From positions 4,283,027-4,347,026 of the forward strand of contig NZ_CP007441.1 of the NCBI RefSeq assembly GCF_000590475.1: a stretch of DNA of 64,000 bases. Reading direction: 5' to 3'. Position numbers and translations under genes: made by a program. Origin of the DNA: Stutzerimonas stutzeri. Lineage in GTDB: Bacteria > Pseudomonadota > Gammaproteobacteria > Pseudomonadales > Pseudomonadaceae. Position 1 is the first letter of the stretch. Each line of letters starts with the position of its first letter. Under the pieces are notes generated by a model, which worked only from the letters and a program-made list of their open reading frames with translations, was not told the origin of the DNA and searched no databases. Of this stretch, positions 45,198 through 53,987 are shown piece by piece.

Positions 45198-46112
45198 ATG
45201 AGAACGAATGATCAGACGACGCTGCTACCCGGCATGGCCGTCTTCGTGCGCGTGGTCGAAGCGGGGAGCTTTTCCGCAGCGGCCCGGCAGCTGGGCAGCA
45301 CCGCGTCGGCGGTGAGTCGCCAGGTGGCGCGGCTGGAAAAGGCGCTGTCGTTGCGATTACTGGAACGCACCACCCGTCAGCTGCGGCTGAACGAGGCAGG
45401 TCGCGAGTTCTATGCGCATTGCCGAACGATGCTGGATGCAGCCGACCAGGCTCTGGCCATCGGTGAACGGCTGATGAGCAGCCCGCGCGGGCTGGTGCGT
45501 CTGAGCGTGCCCAAGGCTTACGGCAAGTTCGTCATCAGCCCGCTGATGCCTGGGTTTTTGCGCCGCTACGCCGAGGTCGACGTGCAGTTGCATATCAGCG
45601 ACCAGAGCCCGGATCTGATCGACGATGGCTTCGACCTGCTGGTATTGGTGACCGATCAGCCGCCCGAAGGCCTCGCTGGCAAGCCGCTCGGCCCGGTACG
45701 GCAGTTGCTGTGCGCCAGCCTAGCCTACCTTCAACAGCGCGGCACTCCGCAGCACCCGCAAGAGCTGCTACGGCACAGCTGCCTGTATCTGGGCGAGCAC
45801 AGTGGCGACAACCGCTGGCATTTCAGCGACGGGGAACAACAGGAAGTGGTGACCGTGCGTGGCCGCTACATCAGCAACCACAGTGAAGCGCGACTGGAAG
45901 CCGCGCTGGCCGATCTGGGCATCACCGTCCTGCCGCATTTCACCGCCGCTCAGGCGCTGGCAGAGGGCCGCTTGCGCGAAGTGCTGCCGCAATGGCGTTA
46001 CACCGGCTCGTATCAAGGCGCCGCCTGGTTGCTCTGGCGGCCCAACCAGCACCTGCCGCCGAAGCAGCGAGCGCTGATCGATTATCTCAGCGAGGCCTTG
46101 GCGTCGCGCTGA
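45198..46112 (+). CDS. LysR-family regulator
   Basis: A 304-aa LysR protein. The N-terminal winged helix (MAVFVRVVEAGSFSAAARQL, STASAVSRQVARLEKAL, LLERTTRQLRL) is followed by the effector domain (from about residue 90, GLVRLSVPKAYGKFVISPLM), which resembles the CrgA/DmlR-type subgroup. The start at 45198 has AAAGGA about 10 nt upstream; an in-frame TTG at 45189 is less likely. The divergent EamA exporter shares the intergenic region and is the expected target. Confidence 0.93.
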   Translation: MRTNDQTTLLPGMAVFVRVVEAGSFSAAARQLGSTASAVSRQVARLEKALSLRLLERTTRQLRLNEAGREFYAHCRTMLDAADQALAIGERLMSSPRGLVRLSVPKAYGKFVISPLMPGFLRRYAEVDVQLHISDQSPDLIDDGFDLLVLVTDQPPEGLAGKPLGPVRQLLCASLAYLQQRGTPQHPQELLRHSCLYLGEHSGDNRWHFSDGEQQEVVTVRGRYISNHSEARLEAALADLGITVLPHFTAAQALAEGRLREVLPQWRYTGSYQGAAWLLWRPNQHLPPKQRALIDYLSEALASR

Positions 46113-46130
46113 GAGACAGGCCGTACGGGC

Positions 46131-46158
46131 GGTAGGGTGGGCTGAAGCCCGCCCTACC
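46131..46158. repeat. Dispersed palindromic repeat copy
   Basis: A 28-bp near-perfect hairpin (GGTAGGGTGGGCT then GA then AGCCCGCCCTACC) lies 19 bp after the LysR stop. Confidence 0.8.
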
Positions 46159-46240
46159 GGCGAGACAGCGAGGCTTATCGCTGGACGCGTGGCGCACCCT
46201 GGGGGAATCGCGGCGCAGCGCTTGCTTCCCGAGCCACCCT

Positions 46241-46277
46241 GTAGGGTGGGCCGGGCGGCGCTCCGCTTCAGCCCACC
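46241..46277. repeat. Dispersed repeat copy, longer form
   Basis: Begins GTAGGGTGGGCCGGGCGGCG and ends CTTCAGCCCACC. The inner 33 bp match 44109-44141. It lies between the LysR and phoU ends, 82 bp from the previous copy. Confidence 0.8.
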
Positions 46278-46343
46278 AGGCAAGCATTCGGTATTCCAAA
46301 ACGACGCTGGCCCACCGCTGAGCCAGCGCCTCGCACCGGCAGC

Positions 46344-47066
46344 TCAGTCGCGCTTGGCCACTTCCTCGGCCATCCGCGTCAGGCCGAGGTGACGGACGTC
46401 GGTGCCGCGCACCAGATAGATCACCATTTCGGCGATGTTGCGCGCATGGTCGCCGATCCGTTCCAGCGAGCGCAGCACCCAGATCACGCTGAGCACGCGG
46501 GAGATCGAGCGCGGGTCTTCCATCATGTAGGTGACCAGCTCGCGCAATGCGGTCTTGTATTCGCGGTCGACGGTCTTGTCGTACTGCGCCACCGACAGCG
46601 CCAGCTCAGCGTCGAAGCGGGCGAAGGCATCGAGCGCTTCCTGCACCATCCGCCGCACTTGATCGCCGATATGGCGAACCTCGACGTAACCACGCGGCGA
46701 TTCGCCGTCTTCACAGAGTTCGATGGCACGCCGGGCTATTTTGGTCGCTTCGTCGCCAATACGCTCAAGGTCGATCACCGACTTGGAGATGCTGATGATC
46801 AGGCGCAAGTCGGACGCTGCAGGCTGGCGGCGGGCGAGGATGCGGATGCACTCCTCGTCGATGTTGCGCTCCATCTGATTGATCTGATCATCGACCTCGC
46901 GCACCTGCTGCGCCAGTCCGGAATCGGCTTCGATCAGCGCGGTAACCGCGTCATTGACCTGCTTTTCCACCAGCCCGCCCATGGCCAGAAGGCGACTGCG
47001 CACCTCCTCCAACTCGGCGTTGAACTGTTGGGAAATGTGTTGGGTGTGGCTGTCTTTGCTGATCAT
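46344..47066 (-). CDS. phoU: Phosphate transport regulator PhoU
   Basis: A 240-aa all-helical PhoU of standard length with two three-helix repeats. The metal-binding signatures ISKSVIDLERIGDEATKIAR and ILRSLERIGDHARNIAEMVI carry E/DxxxD motifs, given here as DLERIGDEA and SLERIGDHA. It links the Pst transporter to PhoR and restrains the Pho response when phosphate is plentiful. It is the last gene of pstSCAB-phoU, 174 bp after pstB, and a large inverted repeat fills that gap. Confidence 0.96.
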   Translation of the reverse strand: MISKDSHTQHISQQFNAELEEVRSRLLAMGGLVEKQVNDAVTALIEADSGLAQQVREVDDQINQMERNIDEECIRILARRQPAASDLRLIISISKSVIDLERIGDEATKIARRAIELCEDGESPRGYVEVRHIGDQVRRMVQEALDAFARFDAELALSVAQYDKTVDREYKTALRELVTYMMEDPRSISRVLSVIWVLRSLERIGDHARNIAEMVIYLVRGTDVRHLGLTRMAEEVAKRD

Positions 47067-47148
47067 CTTTTCGCTCCGAGGAGGCTGCCGCTACGCGGCT
47101 CTGGTGCGCAGCGCACCTGGAAAAATTCGAGTTGACGTTGAGGCCCTT

Positions 47149-47234
47149 GGGAAATCTTCACTGGCGCGGAGGGCGCGCGCTGACAGTACGAGTAGTACGG
47201 CAAGCGCGCCCGACAAAGCCAGAGGAGATTTCCC
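47149..47234. repeat. 86-bp inverted repeat between pstB and phoU
   Basis: Nested arms pair: GGGAAATCT (47149-47157) with AGATTTCCC (47226-47234); CTGGC (47161-47165) with GCCAG (47218-47222); GGGCGCGC (47171-47178) with GCGCGCCC (47204-47211); GTAC/GTAC inside. It ends 6 bp from the pstB stop. It would fold strongly in the transcript. Confidence 0.8.
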
Positions 47235-47240
47235 ATGGCA

Positions 47241-48071
47241 TCAACCGTAGCGGCCGGTGATGTAGTCTTCCGTCTGCTTCTTGGCCGGGTTGGTGAACAG
47301 CGTATCGGTATCGCCGTATTCGATCAGTTTGCCCATGTACATGAACGCGGTGTAATCGGATACCCGCGCAGCCTGCTGCATGTTGTGGGTGACGATGACG
47401 ATGGTGTACTTGGCCTTGAGCTCGTAGATCAGTTCTTCGACTTTGAGCGAGGAGATCGGGTCGAGGGCCGAACTCGGCTCGTCGAGCAGCAGCACTTCGG
47501 GCTGTACGGCGATGGTGCGGGCGATCACCAGACGCTGCTGCTGACCACCGGAAAGGCCGAGCGCCGACTCGTGCAGGCGATCCTTGACCTCCTCCCACAA
47601 CGCCGCGCCCTTGAGCGCCCATTCGACGGTTTCGTCGAGCACGCGCTTCTGCTTGATGCCCTGGATGCGCAGGCCGTAGACGACGTTCTCGTAGATGCTT
47701 TTGGGGAACGGGTTGGGCTTCTGGAACACCATGCCGACGCGGCGGCGCAGGTCGGCGACGTCCTCGCCCTTGCGGTAGATGTTAGTGCCGTCGAGGTTGA
47801 TCGCCCCGTCGATGCGGCAGCCGTCGACCAGATCGTTCATCCGGTTGAAGCAGCGCAACAACGTCGATTTGCCGCAGCCGGACGGGCCAATGAAGGCCGT
47901 CACGCGCTGGCGCGGGATGCTCATGCTGACGTTGTACAGCGCCTGCTTCTGGCCGTAGTAGAGGCTCAGGTCGGGCACTTCGATGGCCATCGCTTCGTTG
48001 GCCAGGCTCAGCGCGCGCTTGTCACGACCCAGCGCCGAGATGTCAATGGAATGCGTCTTTGCTTGTGACAT
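47241..48071 (-). CDS. pstB: Phosphate ABC transporter ATPase
   Basis: A 276-aa PstB. Walker A IGPSGCGKSTLLR (about residue 59), Q-loop VFQKPNPFPKSIYENV, signature LSGGQQQRLVIART, Walker B VLLLDEPSSALDPIS and the switch His in VTHNMQQA. It energises high-affinity phosphate import. It lies between pstA (81-bp gap) and phoU (174-bp gap), both gaps holding hairpins. Confidence 0.97.
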   Translation of the reverse strand: MSQAKTHSIDISALGRDKRALSLANEAMAIEVPDLSLYYGQKQALYNVSMSIPRQRVTAFIGPSGCGKSTLLRCFNRMNDLVDGCRIDGAINLDGTNIYRKGEDVADLRRRVGMVFQKPNPFPKSIYENVVYGLRIQGIKQKRVLDETVEWALKGAALWEEVKDRLHESALGLSGGQQQRLVIARTIAVQPEVLLLDEPSSALDPISSLKVEELIYELKAKYTIVIVTHNMQQAARVSDYTAFMYMGKLIEYGDTDTLFTNPAKKQTEDYITGRYG

Positions 48072-48086
48072 GAGATGTCTCCGTAT

Positions 48087-48139
48087 CGCTGGAGGCTAGA
48101 AGCACGGGCTGCGATCGTTGCAGCACCGGGCCTCCAGCG
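48087..48139. repeat. Inverted repeat between pstA and pstB
   Basis: Outer 10-bp arms CGCTGGAGGC (48087-48096) and GCCTCCAGCG (48130-48139) enclose an inner GCTGC/GCAGC pair (48108-48112 and 48120-48124). Confidence 0.8.
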
Positions 48140-48152
48140 GGTCTGTCGGCTG

Positions 48153-49823
48153 TTAGTGGTCGAGCGCTTTGTATTTTTCGCGCAGATGGTTACGGATCAC
48201 GACGGCCGAGAGGTTCAGCGTCGCAATCACCAGCACCAGGAGCAGCGCCGTCGCATAGACCAATGGCCGCGCCGCCTCGACGTTGGGGCTCTGGAAGCCG
48301 ACGTCGTAGATGTGAAAGCCCAGGTGCATGATCTTCTGGTCAAGGTGCAGGTAGGGGTAGTTACCGTTGAGCGGCAGACTCGGTGCCAGCTTGACCACAC
48401 CCACCAGCATCAGCGGCGCGACTTCACCCGCGGCACGCGCCACGGCCAGGATCAGTCCGGTCATCATCGCCGGGCTGGCCATCGGCAGCACCACCTTCCA
48501 CAGCGTTTCCGACTTGGTCGCACCCAACGCCAGCGAGCCTTCGCGCAGAATCCGCGGAATGCGCGCCAGGCCTTCCTCGGTGGCGACGATGACCACCGGC
48601 AGGGTGAGGATCGCCAAGGTCAGCGAGGCCCACATCAGGCCGGGCGTACCGAACACCGGCGCCGGCGCCGCTTCGGGATAGAAGATGCGATCGAGCGAGC
48701 CACCCAACACATAGACAAAGAAGCCCAGGCCAAACACGCCGTAGACGATCGAAGGCACGCCGGCGAGATTGTTCACCGCGATGCGGATGATGCGGGTCAG
48801 CACACCCTGTTTGGCGTATTCGCGCAGGTAGACTGCGGCAACCACGCCGAACGGGGTAACGATCACCGCCATGATGAGGGTCATTAGCACCGTCCCGAAG
48901 ATTGCCGGGAAGATGCCACCCTCGGTGTTCGCTTCACGCGGTTCGTCGCTGACGAATTCCCACACTTTGGCAAAGTAGAAGCCCAACTTGTCGACTGTCG
49001 ACATGGCGTTCGGGCGGTAGGCGCGCACGATCTTGCCGAGGCTGATCACCTTTTCCTGACCGTCCATGGTGCGCATGGTGATGCTGTCGCGGTTGAAACC
49101 CTGGTAGAGCGCCACGAGTTCCCCCTCGAGCGCCTTGTATTCGGTATCCCACTGGGCGCGCTCGGTATCGAGCTCTTCCTGCGCAGCTGCGTCGAGCTGG
49201 TCGTCGAGCTCCAGCTTGCGGGTCTTCAGGCGCAAGCGCTCCAGACCATAGTTGATGCGGCCGATATCGACCTGCTCCAGTCGGGCGATCTGCGTATGCA
49301 GTTCGTCGATGCGCTTGATGCGCTGCTGCAGTTCATCCCAGGCGGCATCGCCTTCAGCGACCAGTTGACCGTCCTCCTTGACGTTCAGCAGTTCGCCATA
49401 AAAATTGCCCCACTCACGGCGCTCCAGGGTGATCAGATCCGCCGGCTTGCGTGGATTGCTCAACCACTCGCCGATGACCCAAGAGAAATCCGCGCCATAG
49501 ACCTCACGGTTGCCGACCTTGAGCAGCTCACGGGTCATGAACTCGCCGCCCTCGACATCCACCGGCAGACCGCTGGCGGCCAGACGTGCGCGGGGTACTT
49601 CTTCCGCTTGCACCACTTCACCGGCCATCACCCGTGGCTCGGCATCAGGCACCTGATAATCGGCGACGACCACGTCGGCTGGCCAGAAATGCTCCAAGCC
49701 GCGCACGGCAATCACCGCCAGCAGGCCGAGGGTCATGATCACGGCGATGGACACCGCGCCGGCGTTCATCCAGACCCAAGGGGTGCCGCTCTTGATCCAG
49801 GTGTTCAGCGAATCCTTTTTCAC
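48153..49823 (-). CDS. pstA: Phosphate ABC transporter permease PstA (extended)
   Basis: A 556-aa PstA, much longer than the roughly 300-aa E. coli form. A first span (VSIAVIMTLGLLAVIAVRGL) is followed by an inserted region of about 200 residues with a charged coiled-coil-like part (about 120-215), then the permease core with LREYAKQGVLTRIIRIAVNN and ALGATKSETLWKVVLPMASP (the EAA-type loop) and about five spans. The long form is common in pseudomonads. It pairs with PstC. Confidence 0.94.
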   Translation of the reverse strand: MKKDSLNTWIKSGTPWVWMNAGAVSIAVIMTLGLLAVIAVRGLEHFWPADVVVADYQVPDAEPRVMAGEVVQAEEVPRARLAASGLPVDVEGGEFMTRELLKVGNREVYGADFSWVIGEWLSNPRKPADLITLERREWGNFYGELLNVKEDGQLVAEGDAAWDELQQRIKRIDELHTQIARLEQVDIGRINYGLERLRLKTRKLELDDQLDAAAQEELDTERAQWDTEYKALEGELVALYQGFNRDSITMRTMDGQEKVISLGKIVRAYRPNAMSTVDKLGFYFAKVWEFVSDEPREANTEGGIFPAIFGTVLMTLIMAVIVTPFGVVAAVYLREYAKQGVLTRIIRIAVNNLAGVPSIVYGVFGLGFFVYVLGGSLDRIFYPEAAPAPVFGTPGLMWASLTLAILTLPVVIVATEEGLARIPRILREGSLALGATKSETLWKVVLPMASPAMMTGLILAVARAAGEVAPLMLVGVVKLAPSLPLNGNYPYLHLDQKIMHLGFHIYDVGFQSPNVEAARPLVYATALLLVLVIATLNLSAVVIRNHLREKYKALDH

Positions 49824-49851
49824 GAATCGATACCTTTGTCGAAATCTTTGT

Positions 49852-49871
49852 CGCAGCCGTCACCGGCTGCG
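49852..49871. repeat. Inverted repeat between pstC and pstA
   Basis: An 8-bp perfect stem CGCAGCCG (49852-49859) and CGGCTGCG (49864-49871) with loop TCAC. It lies in the 77-bp gap between the two permease genes. Confidence 0.75.
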
Positions 49872-49900
49872 TCCTTGGCCGCCCGCAGGCGTGCCTTGTG

Positions 49901-52177
49901 TTACAGGCTGGCGTACTTGCGGCGCAGGCGCTGGCGGATCAGCTCGGCCAGGGTATTCATCACGAAGGTGAACATCAGCAGCACCATCGCGGCGAGGAAC
50001 AGTACGCGGTAGTGCGTACTGCCTACTTCCGACTCGGGCATCTCCACCGCGACGTTGGCCGCCAGGGTGCGCATGCCTTCAAAGATGTTGGCTTCCATGA
50101 TCGGCGTGTTACCGGTGGCCATCAGCACGATCATGGTTTCACCCACGGCACGCCCCATACCGATCATCAAGGCCGAGAAAATGCCCGGGCTGGCGGTCAG
50201 CAGGACCACGCGAGTGAGCGTCTGCCAAGGCGTTGCCCCCAGTGCCAGCGAGCCGAGCGTGAGGCTTCTGGGTACGCTGAAAACGGCGTCTTCGGCGATC
50301 GAATAAATAGTCGGAATCACTGCGAAACCCATCGCCAGGCCAATCACCAGTGCGTTGCGCTGATCGAAGGGAATACCCATCTCGTGCGACAGCCAGTGAC
50401 GCATATCGCCGTTGAAGAACCAGTTCTCCAGATGACCGCTGACTGCCAGCGAGCCCCAGCCCACCGCCAGGATCACCGGAATCAGCAGCACTGCTTCCCA
50501 GCCATCCGGTACGCTCAGACGGATGCCTTCGGGTAGCCGGCTCCACAGCCAGCCGGCGAGCAGAATGCCGACGGGCATCAACAGCAACAGGCTGAAGATG
50601 CCCGGCAGATGGTTTTCGAGATACGGCGCGAGAAACAGGCCGGCGAAGAAGCCGAGGATCACCGTCGGCAGTGCTTCCATCAGTTCGATTACCGGCTTGA
50701 CCTTGCGGCGCAGTGACGGTGCCATGAAGTAGGCGGTATAGAATGCCGCGCAGATCGCCAGCGGAGCCGCCAGCAGCATCGCGTAGAAGGCTGCCTTGAG
50801 CGTGCCGAAGGCCAGCGGCGAGAGGCTCAGCTTGGGCTCGAAGTCGCCAGTGGCGGATGTCGATTGCCAGACGTAGTCGGGCTCCGGGTAGCTTTCGTAC
50901 CAGACCTTGCCCCACAGTGCGCTCCAGGAAATCTCCGGGTGCGGGTTGTCGACCACGAAGCGCTGCAACTGATTGCCGGACTCCACCATCAGGCGAGTGG
51001 CACGTGGCGACATGGCGGCGATGGCGGCGCCTTCGGCGACCTGCTCCTTCAGCAGGGTACGGTGTGCGGTGCTATGAAAGACGCCCAGGGTGCCGGCAGT
51101 GTCGAGGGCGAGGAAGCCTTTGCGACGCTCTTCCGGAATGATCTGGCTGACCGGGTGATCACCCAGCTGAAAGTTGCGCACGTTCTTCAACTCGGCCTGA
51201 CCATCGTCGCTGCGAACCATGAACCACTGGCCGATGCCGCCGGACGAGTCGCCGACCATCAGAGAAATGCCGCCGAGCAACCAAGACACGGTGGTGATTT
51301 CACCGCTGCCACCGAGCAGCTTGTAACGCCCGTTGAGTTGCTTGCGGCGCAGGTCGAAGACGTCGACACTGGCCCGGCCGCTCACCGCGAACAGCCACAT
51401 GTGGCGCGGGTCGATGCGCAACGCCTTGATTGGATCGGACAGTTGCGGAAGTCGCAGCCGCTCCTGCTCAAGGCTGGTCTCGCCGGTCAGCATGTTCTCG
51501 GTAGCGGAAATCTGCAGGGCATGCAGGACGCCATCCGTTGCGCCGGCAACCAGCAGCGTCTTGCCGTTCAGACTGATAGCCGCGTGGGTGATAGGACGGC
51601 CTTCGGGGTCTAGCTGCAGCGGCTCTTGGCCGAACGGATAATCCAGCTGCGGCGTGATGGTTTTCTGGCCGTCCGGATAGCTGATTTTGTAGTTGTGCTC
51701 GACAACGAGCACCTGGCCATTGTCCAGACCGAGGACGATGCGGCGATTGCCCGGCGTGTCCTGGCCGACTGAAACGATATGACTGCCCGCAGGCAGCGGC
51801 AGGTCGATGCTGCGCAGCAATTCGCCGGTGGGCACGCTGAAGAAACGAACGGCGCCGTCGCTGCCCAGACGCAGGGCAACCTGGTTCTGCTCTTCCATCG
51901 CCAGCAGCAGAGGCTCAGCCGCGTCGGCCAGCCAGGCCGGCTGCTGCGCATCTCGTGCCTGCAGTTCGGCGCCCTGGAACATGGGCACAACAACCTGGCC
52001 GAGATAGAAGAAGATCAACGTGATCGCACCGAGCACGGCGAGGCCGCCGATGGAAACGTACCAACGCGCCAGGTTGTCTTTCAGTGCTCGGATGCGGCGC
52101 TTGCGTTGCAGAGCCGGGGTATTGAAGTCCAGCCGTTGCACATCGGAATTCGCGCTCATGGTCTCTATATCGTTCAT
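49901..52177 (-). CDS. pstC: Phosphate ABC transporter permease PstC (extended)
   Basis: A 758-aa PstC, much larger than the E. coli protein. An N-terminal span (WYVSIGGLAVLGAITLIFFY) is followed by a periplasmic domain of about 400 residues that reads like WD/beta-propeller repeats (for example HMWLFAVSGRASVDVFDLRR and LLVAGATDGVLHALQIS). The permease core follows (from about 440; ALPTVILGFFAGLFLAPYLE, LALGATPWQTLTRVVLLTAS with the EAA loop). The extra domain is common in pseudomonads but its role is unknown. The upstream gap holds a Pho box and a hairpin, so it may have its own promoter. Confidence 0.94.
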   Translation of the reverse strand: MNDIETMSANSDVQRLDFNTPALQRKRRIRALKDNLARWYVSIGGLAVLGAITLIFFYLGQVVVPMFQGAELQARDAQQPAWLADAAEPLLLAMEEQNQVALRLGSDGAVRFFSVPTGELLRSIDLPLPAGSHIVSVGQDTPGNRRIVLGLDNGQVLVVEHNYKISYPDGQKTITPQLDYPFGQEPLQLDPEGRPITHAAISLNGKTLLVAGATDGVLHALQISATENMLTGETSLEQERLRLPQLSDPIKALRIDPRHMWLFAVSGRASVDVFDLRRKQLNGRYKLLGGSGEITTVSWLLGGISLMVGDSSGGIGQWFMVRSDDGQAELKNVRNFQLGDHPVSQIIPEERRKGFLALDTAGTLGVFHSTAHRTLLKEQVAEGAAIAAMSPRATRLMVESGNQLQRFVVDNPHPEISWSALWGKVWYESYPEPDYVWQSTSATGDFEPKLSLSPLAFGTLKAAFYAMLLAAPLAICAAFYTAYFMAPSLRRKVKPVIELMEALPTVILGFFAGLFLAPYLENHLPGIFSLLLLMPVGILLAGWLWSRLPEGIRLSVPDGWEAVLLIPVILAVGWGSLAVSGHLENWFFNGDMRHWLSHEMGIPFDQRNALVIGLAMGFAVIPTIYSIAEDAVFSVPRSLTLGSLALGATPWQTLTRVVLLTASPGIFSALMIGMGRAVGETMIVLMATGNTPIMEANIFEGMRTLAANVAVEMPESEVGSTHYRVLFLAAMVLLMFTFVMNTLAELIRQRLRRKYASL

Positions 52178-52267
52178 GCGAAGGTCCTGGCCGCTCAGGC
52201 CGCTAAAACTGCTGCGCCATTGGCGCGAGTCTTTCCCTGGCTTGATGGCCGGTCGGGCGCTTAATTT

Positions 52268-52296
52268 AATGCAGCTGTGTGACAGAAAAATTACAG
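52268..52296 (-). promoter_or_regulatory. Triple PhoB box before pstC
   Basis: On the minus strand: CTGTAAT, then TTTT, CTGTCAC, ACAG, CTGCATT, that is three 7-bp units with exact 11-bp spacing. The middle unit matches six of seven consensus bases. It lies in the pstS-pstC gap, 91 bp before the pstC start. Confidence 0.7.
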
Positions 52297-52310
52297 CGCA
52301 GTGACGCGAC

Positions 52311-52344
52311 GACGCCCGCCAACGCGCATGGCGTGGCGGGCGTC
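52311..52344. terminator. Hairpin after pstS
   Basis: A 10-bp stem GACGCCCGCC (52311-52320) and GGCGGGCGTC (52335-52344) lies about 43 bp past the pstS stop and just before the pstC Pho box. No U-tract follows, so it may attenuate or stabilise the upstream message. Confidence 0.6.
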
Positions 52345-52386
52345 CTGCTCAGCTCGCGGCAATTACCGCGAGGCCGGCGGCTGGTC

Positions 52387-53355
52387 TCAGTTGAGGCCCA
52401 GGTCTTTCAGCGTCTTGTCGACGACTTTCTTCGGCAGCGGGATATAGCCATCCTTGACCACGACGTCCTGACCCTGCTTGGAAAGCACCAGCTTGAGGAA
52501 TTCGGCGTCGATCGGGCTCAGCGGCTTGTTCGGCGCCTTGTTGACGTAAACGTAGAAGAAACGTGCCAGCGGGAACTTGCCAGCCAGAGCGTTCTCTTCG
52601 TTGGCTTCAAAGGCTTCGCCGCCCTTGGACAGGGGCACGGCACGGACGCTGGAGGTCTTGTAACCGATACCCGAATAACCAATGGCGTTCAGGGTGCTGG
52701 AGATCGACTGGACAACCGAAGCCGAACCCGGCTGCTCGTTGACGTTGGACTTGTAGTCACCCTTGCACAGCGCCTCTTCCTTGAAGTAACCGTAGGTGCC
52801 GGACACCGAGTTACGACCGAACAGCTGGATCGGCTTGCTGGCCCATTCGCCGGTCAGGCCCAGGTCGCCCCAGGTCTTGATGTCTTTCTCGCCGCCGCAC
52901 AGGCGGGTGCTGGAGAAAACCGCATCGACCTGCTCGATATCGAGGCTCTTGATCGGGTTGTCCTTGTGCACGAAAACGGCCAGGGCGTCGATGGCAACCG
53001 GGACTTCGGTCGGCTTGTAGCCATATTTTTCTTCGAAGGCCTGGATCTCGTTGTCCTTCATCGGGCGGCTCATCGGCCCGATGTTGGCGGTACCTTCGGT
53101 CAATGCTGGCGGCGCGGTGGACGAACCGGCAGCCTGGATCTGAATGTTGACGTTGGGGTAGTTACGCTTGAAGTCTTCAGCCCAGAGGGTCATCAGGTTG
53201 GCCAGGGAGTCGGAGCCGACGCTGGACAGGTTACCGGAAACGCCGGAAGTCTTTTCATAGGCCGGCAACGTCGGGTCAACTGCAGCTACTGCGTTGGCAG
53301 CGCCGACGCCAGCGGCTACGAAAGTCAGGGCCGCCATCAAACGATTCAGTGTCAT
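52387..53355 (-). CDS. pstS: Phosphate-binding protein PstS
   Basis: A 322-aa periplasmic binding protein. The signal peptide (MAALTFVAAGVGAANAVAA) is followed by VSGNLSSVGSDSLANLMTLW and the ligand loops with QAAGSSTAPPALTEGTA and RPMKDNEI; SVSGTYGYFKEEALCKGDYK carries another phosphate contact. It captures phosphate for PstCAB. It is the first gene of the operon and is preceded by a three-unit Pho box. Confidence 0.97.
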   Translation of the reverse strand: MTLNRLMAALTFVAAGVGAANAVAAVDPTLPAYEKTSGVSGNLSSVGSDSLANLMTLWAEDFKRNYPNVNIQIQAAGSSTAPPALTEGTANIGPMSRPMKDNEIQAFEEKYGYKPTEVPVAIDALAVFVHKDNPIKSLDIEQVDAVFSSTRLCGGEKDIKTWGDLGLTGEWASKPIQLFGRNSVSGTYGYFKEEALCKGDYKSNVNEQPGSASVVQSISSTLNAIGYSGIGYKTSSVRAVPLSKGGEAFEANEENALAGKFPLARFFYVYVNKAPNKPLSPIDAEFLKLVLSKQGQDVVVKDGYIPLPKKVVDKTLKDLGLN

Positions 53356-53429
53356 ACCTTGCTCCTAGCAGGGGTGTGCTCGAGTGTGTTGGAACGGGGG
53401 CCATTGTCTGCAGGCCGTGTGAACACTCT

Positions 53430-53458
53430 ATGAAGGGAATATGACAATCTGGTGACGG
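53430..53458 (-). promoter_or_regulatory. Triple PhoB box before pstS
   Basis: On the minus strand: CCGTCAC, CAGA, TTGTCAT, ATTC, CCTTCAT. Three 7-bp units repeat with exact 11-bp spacing; the middle one matches six of seven consensus bases. A TAGAGT just after it could be the -10. The start codon is 75 bp downstream. Confidence 0.75.
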
Positions 53459-53573
53459 CAAAGAAGTGTTTCGCGTCTGTCGCTGCGGCCACGCGCAGCC
53501 GCTATACTCGGCCCGGCCCGCACTACCGTGGGAGTTCCGCGCCAGAATACAAACGCGCCGCGAGTCCGAGCCG

Positions 53574-53975
53574 ATGACCGAATACGAACAGGAAGACCCA
53601 ATCCCGCAGGGCGATCTGGCCCTGCAGCTGACTGCCCTGCCGCGCGAAACCAATGGCTTCGGCGACATCTTTGGTGGTTGGTTGGTATCCCAGATGGATC
53701 TGGCCGGAACCGCCATGGCCAGCCGTGTGGCAGCAGGCCGCGTGGCAACGGTGTCCATCGACCGCATGGCGTTCATGGTGCCCGTGGCCGTGGGCGCGCA
53801 ACTGTCCTTCTATACCCAGACCCTGGAAGTCGGGCGCAGCTCGATTCGCATGCTGGTGGAAGTCTGGAGCGACGACCCGCTATCCAGTGAGTGGCGCAAA
53901 GTCACCGAGGCAGTGTTCGTCTTCGTCGCCATCGACGGCAGCGGCCGTACTCGCACGGTCACGCCGCGTCGCTGA
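53574..53975 (+). CDS. YciA-like acyl-CoA thioesterase
   Basis: A 133-aa hotdog-fold thioesterase. Residues about 20-80 show LPRETNGFGDIFGGWLVSQM with the catalytic Asp in GDIFGGWL, then DLAGTAMASR, VATVSIDRMAFMVPV and FYTQTLEVGRSSIRMLVEVW. It hydrolyses acyl-CoA thioesters. The start at 53574 (MTEYEQEDP) is chosen; the longer frame has no signal. A TATACT at 53503-53508 may be the -10. It is divergent from pstS and shares its upstream region. Confidence 0.9.
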   Translation: MTEYEQEDPIPQGDLALQLTALPRETNGFGDIFGGWLVSQMDLAGTAMASRVAAGRVATVSIDRMAFMVPVAVGAQLSFYTQTLEVGRSSIRMLVEVWSDDPLSSEWRKVTEAVFVFVAIDGSGRTRTVTPRR

Positions 53976-53987
53976 GTGGCGCATCGT

